DNA from: an uncultured Clostridia bacterium
Lineage (GTDB): Bacteria > Bacillota > Clostridia > Christensenellales > UBA1242
Assembly (NCBI GenBank): GCA_937992055.1
Contig: CALKLQ010000038.1
Coordinates: 1 to 45,497, forward strand
Reading direction: 5' to 3'
Length of the DNA: 45,497 nucleotides
Part shown: in pieces, positions 17,039-23,412 of the stretch
Numbering within the stretch: the first letter of the stretch is position 1
Layout: the number at the start of each line of letters is the position of its first letter
The notes under the pieces: model-generated
The model's database searches: none
What the model was told of the DNA's origin: nothing
Seen by the model: only the letters and a program-made list of their open reading frames with translations
Program-made: the position numbers and the translations under genes

Positions 17039-17227
17039 TGTGGATATGTGGATAACTCACTGTTTATAAGTGGGAATTATCCACATTTTTTCAAAATATA
17101 GACAAAAATTTATAATTATTAACAGTTTTGAATAAATATTAAATTGTGGATAAGTGGATAACTTATCCATATTTTTGTTGAAAACTGGTTTTTATATTAA
17201 ATTATGAATTGACTTTCTTGTGGATAA
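17039..17227. promoter_or_regulatory. DnaA-box cluster
   Basis: Four perfect copies of TTATCCACA: 17077-17085 on the plus strand, and 17047-17055, 17145-17153 and 17219-17227 on the minus strand. Three one-mismatch copies lie at 17039-17047, 17153-17161 and 17163-17171. A perfect dyad TGGATAA-C-TTATCCA spans 17154-17168. All lie in a 276-base AT-rich gap. Either a DnaA-binding titration or regulatory cluster, or part of an origin; no dnaA, dnaN, rpmH or rep gene is nearby. Confidence 0.7.
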
Positions 17228-17311
17228 AGTTTAAACTTGTGTTGATAGAAAAATAATTATGCATTTTTTCAAAATTATATTTCTTTACGAAAATGTTTTA
17301 AGGAGAAAAAA

Positions 17312-17674
17312 ATAGACACAAAAGAATACAACTCACTAGCTCTTGCCTTTTTAGGGGATGCAGTTCATACATTATATGTTAGAGAGTTTGCACTTAATAA
17401 CCCTGCCACCTTAAAAAGCTACAACTTTATTTGTAGCCATTTTTGTAGTGCCGTTTTTCAAGCTAAGGTTTTTGATAAACTGGTTTTAGAGCAGGAGGAG
17501 ATTGAAGTGGCAAAAAGGGCAAGAAATGCAAAGAACAACAACATTGCAAAAAATGCTACCATTGAACAATATAAAAAGGCGACCTCGTTGGAAGCGGTTA
17601 TTGGTTGGCTTTATTTGAATAATAAAAAGGAAAGACTTGAGGAAATTTTGAAGTCTTGTGTGGAGGAACAATGA
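17312..17674 (+). CDS. mrnC: Mini-ribonuclease 3, apparent ATA start codon
   Basis: 120 residues. This is the RNase III catalytic domain without a double-stranded RNA-binding domain, which matures 23S rRNA ends in Firmicutes. Family blocks are NSLALAFLGDAVHTLYVREF (7-26, with the catalytic Asp in LGDA) and KRARNAKNNNIAKNATIEQY, followed by ATSLEAVIGWLYL with the catalytic Glu. No in-frame ATG, GTG or TTG lies near the start. A perfect AAGGAG (17300-17305) stands 6 bases before an ATA codon (17312), and homology begins 6 residues later, so ATA is the likely start. The stop overlaps the rlmB ATG (ATGA). Gene order mrnC-rlmB-sigH is the Firmicutes arrangement, normally behind cysS, which is absent. 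An ATA start would make expression low, or a base error could hide an ATG. Confidence 0.85.
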   Translation: MDTKEYNSLALAFLGDAVHTLYVREFALNNPATLKSYNFICSHFCSAVFQAKVFDKLVLEQEEIEVAKRARNAKNNNIAKNATIEQYKKATSLEAVIGWLYLNNKKERLEEILKSCVEEQ

Positions 17675-18366
17675 TTATATCTGGAAGAAATAGTGTAAAT
17701 GAGGCGTTAAAGGCGAATCAAACCCTCAATAAAATTTTAATATCAAAGTCAAGTGGTGGCTTTGAAAAGACCATTTCAATGGCAAAAGAAAAGGGTGTGA
17801 GGTTGGAATTTGTTGAAAAAAGGGTTTTAGACAAACTTTCAAATAATAACCAAGGTATTGTTGCATATACCACTGATTTTGTTTATAGCGAGCTGGAAGA
17901 GCTTATAATAGATGGAGATTGTTTGCTTGTAATTTTGGATGAGATTGAAGACCCTCACAATTTAGGGGCAATAATACGTTCTGCAGAGTGTGCCGGTGCA
18001 ACTGGAATTATTATTCCAAATAGAAGGGCAACTCCTGTTACCGATACGGTTGTTAAAACCAGCGCGGGAGCAATTTCAAACATTAAAATTGCAAAAGTTG
18101 TAAATTTAAACCAAGCTATTGAAAAATTGAAACAAAATAACATTTGGGTCTATGGTCTTGAAACTGGCGGAAAGGAAATTTATAACGTTAATCTTAAAGG
18201 TCGAGTTGCCATTATTGTGGGCAGTGAGGGAAGAGGCATTTCAAAACTGACAAAACAAAGATGTGATGAAATCATTTCCCTTCCACTTAAAGGAAAAATC
18301 AATTCACTTAATGCTTCTGTCGCATGTGGGATTGCGCTTTATGAAGTGTTAAGGCAAAATAGGTAG
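17671..18366 (+). CDS. rlmB: 23S rRNA (guanosine-2'-O)-methyltransferase, TrmH/SpoU family
   Basis: 231 residues from the ATG at 17671, preceded by GGAGG and overlapping the mrnC stop by 4 bases. A longer frame from TTG at 17656 exists but lies inside mrnC and would misplace the ribosome binding site. The N-terminal substrate-binding domain (ISGRNSVNEALK) is followed by the SPOUT knot: motif 1 DEIEDPHNLGAIIRSAECAG (about 90-109), motif 2 IIVGSEGRGIS (about 186-196), and motif 3 SLPLKGKINSLNASVACGIA. It methylates the ribose of a conserved guanosine in 23S rRNA helix 92 in its best known form (Gm2251). Together with mrnC it makes a 23S rRNA maturation pair. Confidence 0.92.
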   Translation: MIISGRNSVNEALKANQTLNKILISKSSGGFEKTISMAKEKGVRLEFVEKRVLDKLSNNNQGIVAYTTDFVYSELEELIIDGDCLLVILDEIEDPHNLGAIIRSAECAGATGIIIPNRRATPVTDTVVKTSAGAISNIKIAKVVNLNQAIEKLKQNNIWVYGLETGGKEIYNVNLKGRVAIIVGSEGRGISKLTKQRCDEIISLPLKGKINSLNASVACGIALYEVLRQNR

Positions 18367-18370
18367 GAAA

Positions 18371-18964
18371 ATGAAGGGCTTGGAAAGGGTGCAAAATGAG
18401 GAGTTAGTTACCCTCATAAAAACAGGTGATGAAGATGCTTTGGAGGAGCTCATTCATCGTTTTAAGCCGCATTTGAATCGTCTTTCTAGAAGTTATTTTT
18501 TATTTGGCGGAGAGGAAGAGGATATCAAACAAGAGGCAATGATAGGACTTTATAGCGCCTGTTTGTCTTACAAACCAGAAATGAAAACCAGTTTTAATAG
18601 CTTTGCCTCTCTTTGCATGAAGAGAAGAATTTTATCTGCAATTAAAAGCGCAAATAGAAACAAAAATAAAGCTTTGAACGAATCTGTTTCCATTCATACA
18701 AAAATTGATAGCACAAATGAGGTTGAATTATATCTTCCACAATATATTTTTAATCCTGATGAGGTTTTTGAAGAAAACGAAAATTATGAGGAAATAAAGG
18801 GTAAAATTGTTCAAACACTTTCTAAATTAGAACTTCAAATTTTATCCCTATTTTTAAAAGGTCTTTCATATGATGAAATTGCACATTATCTAAATGTAAC
18901 AAAAAAGAGTGTTGACAATGCTCTATCTAGAATTAAAAGCAAACTAAAATTTTTAATCAAATAA
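18371..18964 (+). CDS. sigH: RNA polymerase sigma-H factor (Spo0H type)
   Basis: 197 residues. Sigma region 2 contains FLFGGEEEDIKQEAMIGLY (43-61), a very close match to the sigma-H pattern, and then the DNA-melting helix SFNSFASLCMKRRILSAIK. Region 4 is LQILSLFLKGLSYDEIAHYL with the recognition helix KKSVDNALSRIKSKL near the C-terminus. In Bacillus and Clostridium, sigma-H drives the earliest sporulation genes. It follows rlmB by 4 bases, as in the conserved order, but the usual yacP between them is missing. The ATG is preceded by an AGGTAGG stretch. Confidence 0.92.
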   Translation: MKGLERVQNEELVTLIKTGDEDALEELIHRFKPHLNRLSRSYFLFGGEEEDIKQEAMIGLYSACLSYKPEMKTSFNSFASLCMKRRILSAIKSANRNKNKALNESVSIHTKIDSTNEVELYLPQYIFNPDEVFEENENYEEIKGKIVQTLSKLELQILSLFLKGLSYDEIAHYLNVTKKSVDNALSRIKSKLKFLIK

Positions 18965-19386
18965 ATTTTGACAAGACAAAACAATGTCATGCTTTGTTTA
19001 CTTCGCCACCAAAACAGAAATTTTGCTTTATTAATCTTTTTTGGAAAATTATTTTGTCTTGTTTGTTTTAAAACTAGGAAAAAGTTGTTGACTGGTTATT
19101 AGCGGGCAAATGTTTATGAAACAATCTGTACTCTTCAAGAAGTGATAATCATTCCATCATTGATTTTTATTAGGAAAGAAACATAGTAAAACAAAGTAGA
19201 TGACTTTTGTTTTTTAATTAAAATAGCTTGCTCTAGTATTTTTCTCATTACTTCTAATTCATGCAAATGCAATTTATGCAAAACAAAGCTAATTAGGCAA
19301 ACTTTAAAAAATATCTAGTTCAAGCTATTTAATGGTTGTTTCATAACTTTAATTAAATTAAAGCTTTAAAAATATAAATTTGAAAT
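18965..19386. other. Long intergenic region between sigH and the DUF378 gene, rich in inverted repeats
   Basis: 422 bases between convergent genes, with no coding frame I can support. It contains the perfect inverted pair ACAAGACAAAA (18971-18981) and TTTTGTCTTGT (19052-19062). Further on is a second structured stretch, 19114-19346. Neither ends in a clear T-tract, so a classical sigH terminator is not obvious. Confidence 0.5.
19114..19346. repeat. Nested imperfect inverted repeats (possible small RNA or relic element)
   Basis: The outer pair is TTATGAAACAA (19114-19124) with TTGTTTCATAA (19336-19346), 11 of 11. The inner pair is AATAGCTTG..CTAG.TATTTTT (from about 19222) with AAAAATA.CTAG..CAAGCTATT (ending about 19330), about 20 pairs. 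Between them lies AAAACAAA-N9-TTTTGTTTT. The unit could fold into one large hairpin about 230 bases long. Confidence 0.4.
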
Positions 19387-19722
19387 TCATTGGTTTTCAA
19401 AAGGATTATCATTGCGGTTAGCTCTATGAATTTCCTCGTCAAGCTCCACGCTAGAGGGCGCACTCACCTGTTTTTTTCTTGATTTTTCTAATGGCTCTTT
19501 TTTTGAAAAGCCATTGTCATTTATTTTAATTCGTCCACGTTGCTTGAATGCCATAATTATCATCCAAATGGCGGCGAAACCAACAATAATATATATTGTT
19601 CTAGATAAAAAACTTGATTGAGTCCCAAAAAAACCCGCAATAAAGTCGTATTGCATGAGTCCTATACACATCCAATTTGCGGCACCTAAAATAAGTAAAA
19701 TAAAGCTAATTAATGTAACCAT
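19387..19722 (-). CDS. DUF378 (YuzA-like) small membrane protein with charged tail
   Basis: 111 residues. The first 62 form the two-helix DUF378 unit: LISFILLILGAANWMCIGLM, then FGTQSSFLSRTIYIIVGFAAIWMIIMA, with the family's N-W and L-S-R-x-x-Y-x-x-V-G signature. A 50-residue hydrophilic tail rich in Lys, Arg and Glu follows (about 62-111), longer than in the plain family. An AAAGGAG site lies 6 bases before the ATG. Function is unknown in the whole family. It is transcribed against sigH and away from greA. Confidence 0.75.
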   Translation of the reverse strand: MVTLISFILLILGAANWMCIGLMQYDFIAGFFGTQSSFLSRTIYIIVGFAAIWMIIMAFKQRGRIKINDNGFSKKEPLEKSRKKQVSAPSSVELDEEIHRANRNDNPFENQ

Positions 19723-19804
19723 TTTTTCTCCTTTTGTTTTAGTTTGTTTAAGATTTAATTTTTAATTCGTATTATGGTTAAAAAATTTTTTAGATAATTT
19801 TTTG

Positions 19805-19833
19805 TTGACTTTGTCATATAATAGTGGTATTAT
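19805..19833 (+). promoter_or_regulatory. Sigma-A type promoter of greA
   Basis: -35 TTGACT (19805-19810), 17-base spacer, -10 TATTAT (19828-19833). A perfect TATAAT at 19817-19822 sits inside the spacer and might serve a second start. Confidence 0.5.
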
Positions 19834-19894
19834 TGCCGCAAACAACACGGAGATATTGTCGATGTTGTTTTTTAAATGGTTTAAGGAGGCTTAT

Positions 19895-20365
19895 ATGACA
19901 AAAATATTTTTAACACCACAAGGGAAAAAAGACTTAGAGGAAAAGTTAGAATACTACAAAACAGTTAAAAGACCAGAAATAACAAAAAAAATAGGTGAGG
20001 CTAGGGAATTTGGTGATTTAAGTGAAAACGCAGAATACGATGCCGCAAAAAATGAACAGGCCTTAATCGAACATGAAATTTCAGAGATGGAAACAAAACT
20101 TCGCGATTGCGTTGTTATTAATAAAAATAAAATTGACACCAGCAAGGTTAGCATTGGTTGTTTTGTCAAGGTTTATGACGAGGACTTTGATGAAGAGGTA
20201 GAGTATCAAATTATAAGCTCAACCGAGAGCAATCCAGCTAAAGGCTTGATTTCAAATGAATCTCCAGTAGGAAAGGCTCTTTTGAATGGCAAAGAAGGTG
20301 AGGTTGTCAATGTTGAAACTCCAGCTGGATTCAGTAAACTCAAAATTTTAAAAATTTGGGTTTGA
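19895..20365 (+). CDS. greA: Transcription elongation factor GreA
   Basis: 156 residues from the ATG at 19895, with AAGGAGG 6 bases upstream. A longer TTG-started frame from 19802 overlaps the promoter and is rejected. The N-terminal coiled-coil (residues 1-75) carries the tip segment GDLSENAEYDAAK, whose acidic residues enter the RNA polymerase secondary channel and stimulate cleavage of backtracked RNA. The C-terminal FKBP-like domain ends in ESPVGKALLNGKEGEVVNVETPAG, the usual family end. Normal length (about 158). Confidence 0.95.
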   Translation: MTKIFLTPQGKKDLEEKLEYYKTVKRPEITKKIGEAREFGDLSENAEYDAAKNEQALIEHEISEMETKLRDCVVINKNKIDTSKVSIGCFVKVYDEDFDEEVEYQIISSTESNPAKGLISNESPVGKALLNGKEGEVVNVETPAGFSKLKILKIWV

Positions 20366-20432
20366 TTTTAAATAGTGAATTATTAGTTGCCTTGTTTCAC
20401 TTTAGTGTTAATAATAAAAAAGAGGTACGCAA

Positions 20433-20837
20433 ATGATTAAATGGTGGCTAAGTCTATTAGTTGAACAACAGGTTTCGTTTTCAATTGCTTTAGCTTCTAC
20501 TATTGTGCTAATTGTTCAAATTGTACTTGTGCTTTTAAACTTTTATGGCACGGACAGGCTCAATACAGAAAGTGACAACTTGGAGCAATATGAGATAGTG
20601 GCTAACTGTGATTCTGACATGTCACAAAACAAGCCAAAACTCATCACTGTTGTAAGCATAAATATCTTTTTGTTTGTTGCCTGTTGGACCTTTTTTATTC
20701 TAACCTATCAAGTCCCAGTTTTACAGCAAGTGGTGGTTTCCATGGTTTTGGGAATATTCGTGGCAGTAATTTATTCTATATTTAGAAAATTAATAAAAAA
20801 GTATATGCTTAGGAAAAAAATTGAATCAAAAAAATAA
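20433..20837 (+). CDS. Small integral membrane protein, NfeD N-terminus-like
   Basis: 134 residues with three likely membrane helices: 13-37 (FSIALASTIVLIVQIVLVLLNF), 70-92 (ITVVSINIFLFVACWTFFIL) and 96-117 (QQVVVSMVLGIFVAVIYSIF). A soluble acidic loop (38-67) lies between helices 1 and 2 and a Lys/Arg-rich end comes last. The first helix with its FYGTD exit loosely resembles the membrane part of NfeD/YuaF-type proteins, but the OB-fold domain is absent, so this is not a firm family call. AGAGG precedes the ATG by 7 bases. Its last codons overlap the start of queH, so the two are likely co-expressed. Confidence 0.55.
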   Translation: MIKWWLSLLVEQQVSFSIALASTIVLIVQIVLVLLNFYGTDRLNTESDNLEQYEIVANCDSDMSQNKPKLITVVSINIFLFVACWTFFILTYQVPVLQQVVVSMVLGIFVAVIYSIFRKLIKKYMLRKKIESKK

Positions 20838-21369
20838 AAAGAAAATGCTTTTGCATTGTTGTTGTGGACCATGTAGTAGCAATGTCACTGGTGAACTTTT
20901 AAAAGAGTATGATGTGACATTGTTTTATTATAATCCTTGTATAAATAGTCAAGCAGAATTTGACAAACGCTTAGACTCGCTTAAAATTGTTGCAAAGTAT
21001 TATAATGTCAAATTGTTTGTAATTCCATATAATGATAATGAGTTTTCAAGTCAGGTGGTTGGTTTGGAAAGTGAAAAAGAGGGTGGGGCGAGATGCGGAA
21101 AGTGCATTTTTCAAAGACTTAAAAAAACCTGTAACTTTGCAAAAGAAAATTCATTTGATATATTTACAACAACATTGAGTGTAAGTCCTCATAAAAACGC
21201 AGAATTAATCAATAGTTTTGGCTCTCAACTTTCTTTAGAAATTGGCGTTGAATTTTTAAATGCGAATTTTAAGAAGAATAATGGTTTTTTAAAAAGTATT
21301 GAAATGTCAAAAAAACTTGGGCTTTATAGACAAAGCTATTGCGGTTGTAAATTTTCTATGAAAAATTAA
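20821..21369 (+). CDS. queH: Epoxyqueuosine reductase QueH
   Basis: 182 residues from a TTG at 20821, with AGGA 6 bases before it and 17 bases of overlap with the gene before. An ATG at 20845 would give 174 residues but has no ribosome binding site. QueH reduces epoxyqueuosine to queuosine, the last step of this tRNA wobble-base modification, using an iron-sulfur cluster. The Cys signature is intact: HCCCGPC (C14, C15, C18), the middle pair RCGKC (C92, C95) and the C-terminal YCGC (C174, C176). The helix between has the usual LKKTCNFAKENSFDIFTTTL pattern. Normal length for the family. No other queuosine genes are in the window. Confidence 0.9.
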   Translation: MNQKNKKKMLLHCCCGPCSSNVTGELLKEYDVTLFYYNPCINSQAEFDKRLDSLKIVAKYYNVKLFVIPYNDNEFSSQVVGLESEKEGGARCGKCIFQRLKKTCNFAKENSFDIFTTTLSVSPHKNAELINSFGSQLSLEIGVEFLNANFKKNNGFLKSIEMSKKLGLYRQSYCGCKFSMKN

Positions 21370-21389
21370 AAAAAATTTTTTTTAAATAG

Positions 21390-21418
21390 TAGACAAATAG
21401 TAAATTATTGCATATAAT
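21390..21418 (+). promoter_or_regulatory. Sigma-A type promoter of the zinc-ribbon/polyaspartate gene
   Basis: -35 TAGACA (21390-21395, 5 of 6), 17-base spacer, -10 TATAAT (21413-21418, perfect). The leader is about 44 bases long and the ribosome binding site is AAGAGGA. Confidence 0.6.
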
Positions 21419-21468
21419 AACGGCAGTTTTAATGACTAACGAATTTAAGAATTAAGAGGATTCAATTT

Positions 21469-21951
21469 ATGGATAAAAAAATTCAATATATAAGATGCCC
21501 AAGATGTGAACTCAATTTTATTCCAAAAAAGGAAAAGCTTTGCTCGGTTTGTCAAGCTGAGCTCTCAGCTAATAAAGAGGAGTTAATTGATGAATTAGAT
21601 TTGGAACTTTGCCCAATTTGCAAAACAAATTACATTCAATCAGATGAAATTATGTGTTCTAATTGTCTTAAGGAAAGAGGCATATCTGGTGAAGATGACG
21701 ATTTTGAAGACAACACAGAATGGAATAGCTATGTCAATCAAGAAGAAGAAGATTTCATCTTGCCTAACGAGGACACTGGGGAACTTGCAATTGTTGACAT
21801 GGATGATGAAGACCTTGATGAAGATTTAGTTGTTTTGGATGACGAAGATGAGTTTTCCGATCAAGACGATGACGACGATGATGATGTTGAAGATGATGAC
21901 GACGAAGACTTTGATGATGACGATGATGACGACGATGACGATGATTTTTAA
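21469..21951 (+). CDS. Double zinc-ribbon protein with polyaspartate tail
   Basis: 160 residues, not recognised as a named family. Two zinc ribbons have identical spacing, C-X2-C-X11-C-X2-C: C10, C13, C25, C28 and C48, C51, C63, C66. An acidic linker follows, and then a tail that is almost purely Asp and Glu (about 111-159), with runs of seven and nine Asp encoded by alternating GAT and GAC codons, and a final Phe. Extreme acidic tails are found on the RNA polymerase delta subunit of Firmicutes and on histone or nucleic-acid mimics; this protein has no delta-type N-terminal domain. A strong promoter, its own terminator and a good ribosome binding site suggest a well-expressed monocistronic gene. 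Possible roles are binding a basic partner such as ribosomal protein or RNA polymerase; this is inference. Confidence 0.8.
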   Translation: MDKKIQYIRCPRCELNFIPKKEKLCSVCQAELSANKEELIDELDLELCPICKTNYIQSDEIMCSNCLKERGISGEDDDFEDNTEWNSYVNQEEEDFILPNEDTGELAIVDMDDEDLDEDLVVLDDEDEFSDQDDDDDDDVEDDDDEDFDDDDDDDDDDDF

Positions 21952-21979
21952 AAATGACTTTTAAAAAAAGAAAAATTTG

Positions 21980-22014
21980 GAAATAATGTCTAATAGCATT
22001 ATTTCTTTTTTTTT
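21980..22014 (+). terminator. Rho-independent terminator after the zinc-ribbon gene
   Basis: 9-bp perfect stem (GAAATAATG with CATTATTTC), 8-base loop, nine T. Confidence 0.88.
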
Positions 22015-22094
22015 ATGAAAAATTTGAGCAATCGATAAAAAATTGTTTGTGGGTTTAATAAAAAGAATAAAATGCTACCATGAAGGGGTTTATT

Positions 22095-22331
22095 ATGAAG
22101 AAAAACATATTCGCTTTAGAGCAGATTAAAAAAAGGATTGCAGAGCTAAAGGGGAAAGATATTCAAATGAGCATAAACAGAGGTCGTAAAAGATTTGAAA
22201 CTATTTCTGCGGTCATTGAATCTATTTATCCAAGTGTTTTTACTGTCAAAACTCAAACAGGAATGACAACGCAAACATTTTCGTATTTTGATGTTATGTG
22301 TGGCGATGTTGTTATCAATGGGGATGAATGA
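22095..22331 (+). CDS. veg: Veg family protein
   Basis: 78 residues from the ATG at 22095, chosen because AAGGGG stands 6 bases upstream; the ATG at 22080 has no ribosome binding site. The family core is visible: an N-terminal helix (ALEQIKKRIAELKGKDI), the basic strand INRGRKRFETISAVIESIYPSVFTVK (31-56, compare the NGGRKK...YPSVFVV of Bacillus Veg), and a final FSYFDVMCGDV. It is a small Sm-like beta-barrel protein. In Bacillus subtilis it stimulates biofilm matrix genes and is highly expressed in growth. A TAAAAT -10-like element lies at 22068-22073 and a terminator follows, so it is a single-gene unit. Confidence 0.85.
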   Translation: MKKNIFALEQIKKRIAELKGKDIQMSINRGRKRFETISAVIESIYPSVFTVKTQTGMTTQTFSYFDVMCGDVVINGDE

Positions 22332-22340
22332 TTGTATATT

Positions 22341-22373
22341 AAAAAAATGCCTATCTAAAAATAGGCATTTTTT
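22341..22373. terminator. Terminator after veg, probably bidirectional
   Basis: 11-bp perfect stem (AAAAATGCCTA with TAGGCATTTTT), 8-base loop, with T on the right and A on the left. It can serve veg and the convergent gene at 22428. Confidence 0.88.
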
Positions 22374-22427
22374 ATTTGATTTCTTAGTAAAAAGATTAAT
22401 TTAATTATTTGAGCACGTTTTTTAATA

Positions 22428-23006
22428 TTATTCTAAAATAGAAATGGTAATTGAAAGATGTTGAGTATCTTGTGGAGTGCCATTTATGGACATATTAGTT
22501 TTCACCAAACTATACTTTAAACTAAATTCAAGTGTTTGACCCTCGCCATTTTCAAGAACTAAAGATGAAAGAGTCATCGTTCCGTCTGGTTGCTTTGTCA
22601 TATTTAGGGCGGTCGAATTTGAAGTTAGAGCGGTTGTTGTAAAGCGTTGTTTGCTATCATCTAAAATTCCTGATATGTTGATTGCAAGCTTGGCACTGCT
22701 TCTGTTTGTAAATTTGAAATTTAAAACAATATCTTTATTTTGTTTTGTGAAGGTTGTTTCTTCTGAAGGAATTTCCCAAATAGAGTTATCAAAATTTCCG
22801 TTGTTTGCAGTTGCAACAAAGGAATTACTGTTGTTTACATTCGCCTCAAATTTTAATGAAACATTGTTTGGGACATATTTCAAATCTACCACACTGTTCC
22901 AAGTGTACTTATAGGCAATAAATGAAATAATTATTCCAAAAGCCAGCAAAATAGCAATCAAAACGACAGAAATAATTGTTGTAATTAATTTTGCTTTATG
23001 ATTCAT
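22428..23006 (-). CDS. Membrane-anchored exported protein of unknown function
   Basis: 192 residues. An N-terminal membrane anchor or uncleaved signal (LITTIISVVLIAILLAFGIIISFIAY, 7-32) has positive residues before it. The rest is beta-rich, without Cys, full of Asn, Ser and Thr, and reads like one Ig-like exported domain: FEANVNNSNSF, then IVLNFKFTNRSSAKLAINISG, then a final QTLEFSLKYSLVKTNMSING. The strand pattern FTNRSSAKLAINI resembles VENLSAYPIKATV in the LRR protein at the start of the window. The arrangement recalls TasA/CalY-like matrix proteins, but I cannot confirm this. AAAGGAG lies 7 bases before the ATG. It converges on veg. Confidence 0.65.
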   Translation of the reverse strand: MNHKAKLITTIISVVLIAILLAFGIIISFIAYKYTWNSVVDLKYVPNNVSLKFEANVNNSNSFVATANNGNFDNSIWEIPSEETTFTKQNKDIVLNFKFTNRSSAKLAINISGILDDSKQRFTTTALTSNSTALNMTKQPDGTMTLSSLVLENGEGQTLEFSLKYSLVKTNMSINGTPQDTQHLSITISILE

Positions 23007-23228
23007 ACCTTTCTCCTTTATTTTTTATTAAGGATATTAAAATCAAGAAATCTTTGCAGTTAGTTTTTAATACAATTTTAGAATTTTACACGATTTCAAA
23101 ATTCAAATGTTTAGCAGTAAGTAAAAGTGCTCCTCAGGGCAAGCATAGTTTAAAACCAACTTCCTAGTGTTTAATTTATTTTACACTTATTTATCGCAAA
23201 ATAACAAACAAAAAGAGGTGATTTATCT

Positions 23229-23282
23229 AAAATGTAAAACAAATTGCTTAAAACTTTCAAATATGTTTGTTACATTTTTTTA
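23229..23282 (+). terminator. Orphan terminator-like hairpin
   Basis: AAAATGTAAAACAAA pairs with TTTGTTACATTTT through a small bulge and is followed by a T run. No plus-strand gene ends upstream, so it may close a small untranslated RNA. Confidence 0.35.
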
Positions 23283-23309
23283 AACATTTATGTATTATCT
23301 GGTTAAATA

Positions 23310-23338
23310 TTGCAAAACTCAAAACAATATGATAATAT
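23310..23338 (+). promoter_or_regulatory. Promoter of the DUF4097 gene
   Basis: -35 TTGCAA (23310-23315), 17-base spacer, -10 TAATAT (23333-23338) preceded by an extended TG. Confidence 0.4.
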
Positions 23339-23412
23339 ATTGATGTTAGTTTACTGAGAGTGCGCGAGGCTCATTCAAACAAAACTGTAGTAACTAAACA
23401 ATAGGAGGAACA

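Larger units (their letters stand above)
23007..23412. other. Long intergenic region between two divergent surface-protein genes
   Basis: 406 bases. I see no convincing gene. It contains a terminator-like hairpin at 23229-23282, a promoter for the DUF4097 gene at 23310-23338, and in that gene's leader a small hairpin at 23355-23373 (TGAG...CTCA around a GC-rich loop). The unusually GC-richer patch at 23130-23165 (TGCTC and GGGCA can pair) might belong to a small RNA ending at the 23229 hairpin; no other support. Confidence 0.45.

Noticed and set aside
17039..17227. Full chromosomal oriC
   Set aside because: DnaA boxes are present, but dnaA, dnaN, rpmH or similar neighbours are not, and no clear DnaA-trio was found by eye; kept only as a DnaA-box cluster.
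19802..19894. N-terminal extension of greA from a TTG codon
   Set aside because: It overlaps the promoter, has no ribosome binding site and is not present in the family; AAGGAGG supports the ATG at 19895.
23218..23283. Small gene starting GTG after AAAAAGAG
   Set aside because: Only about 21 codons, no proper ribosome binding site spacing, and it coincides with the hairpin at 23229.
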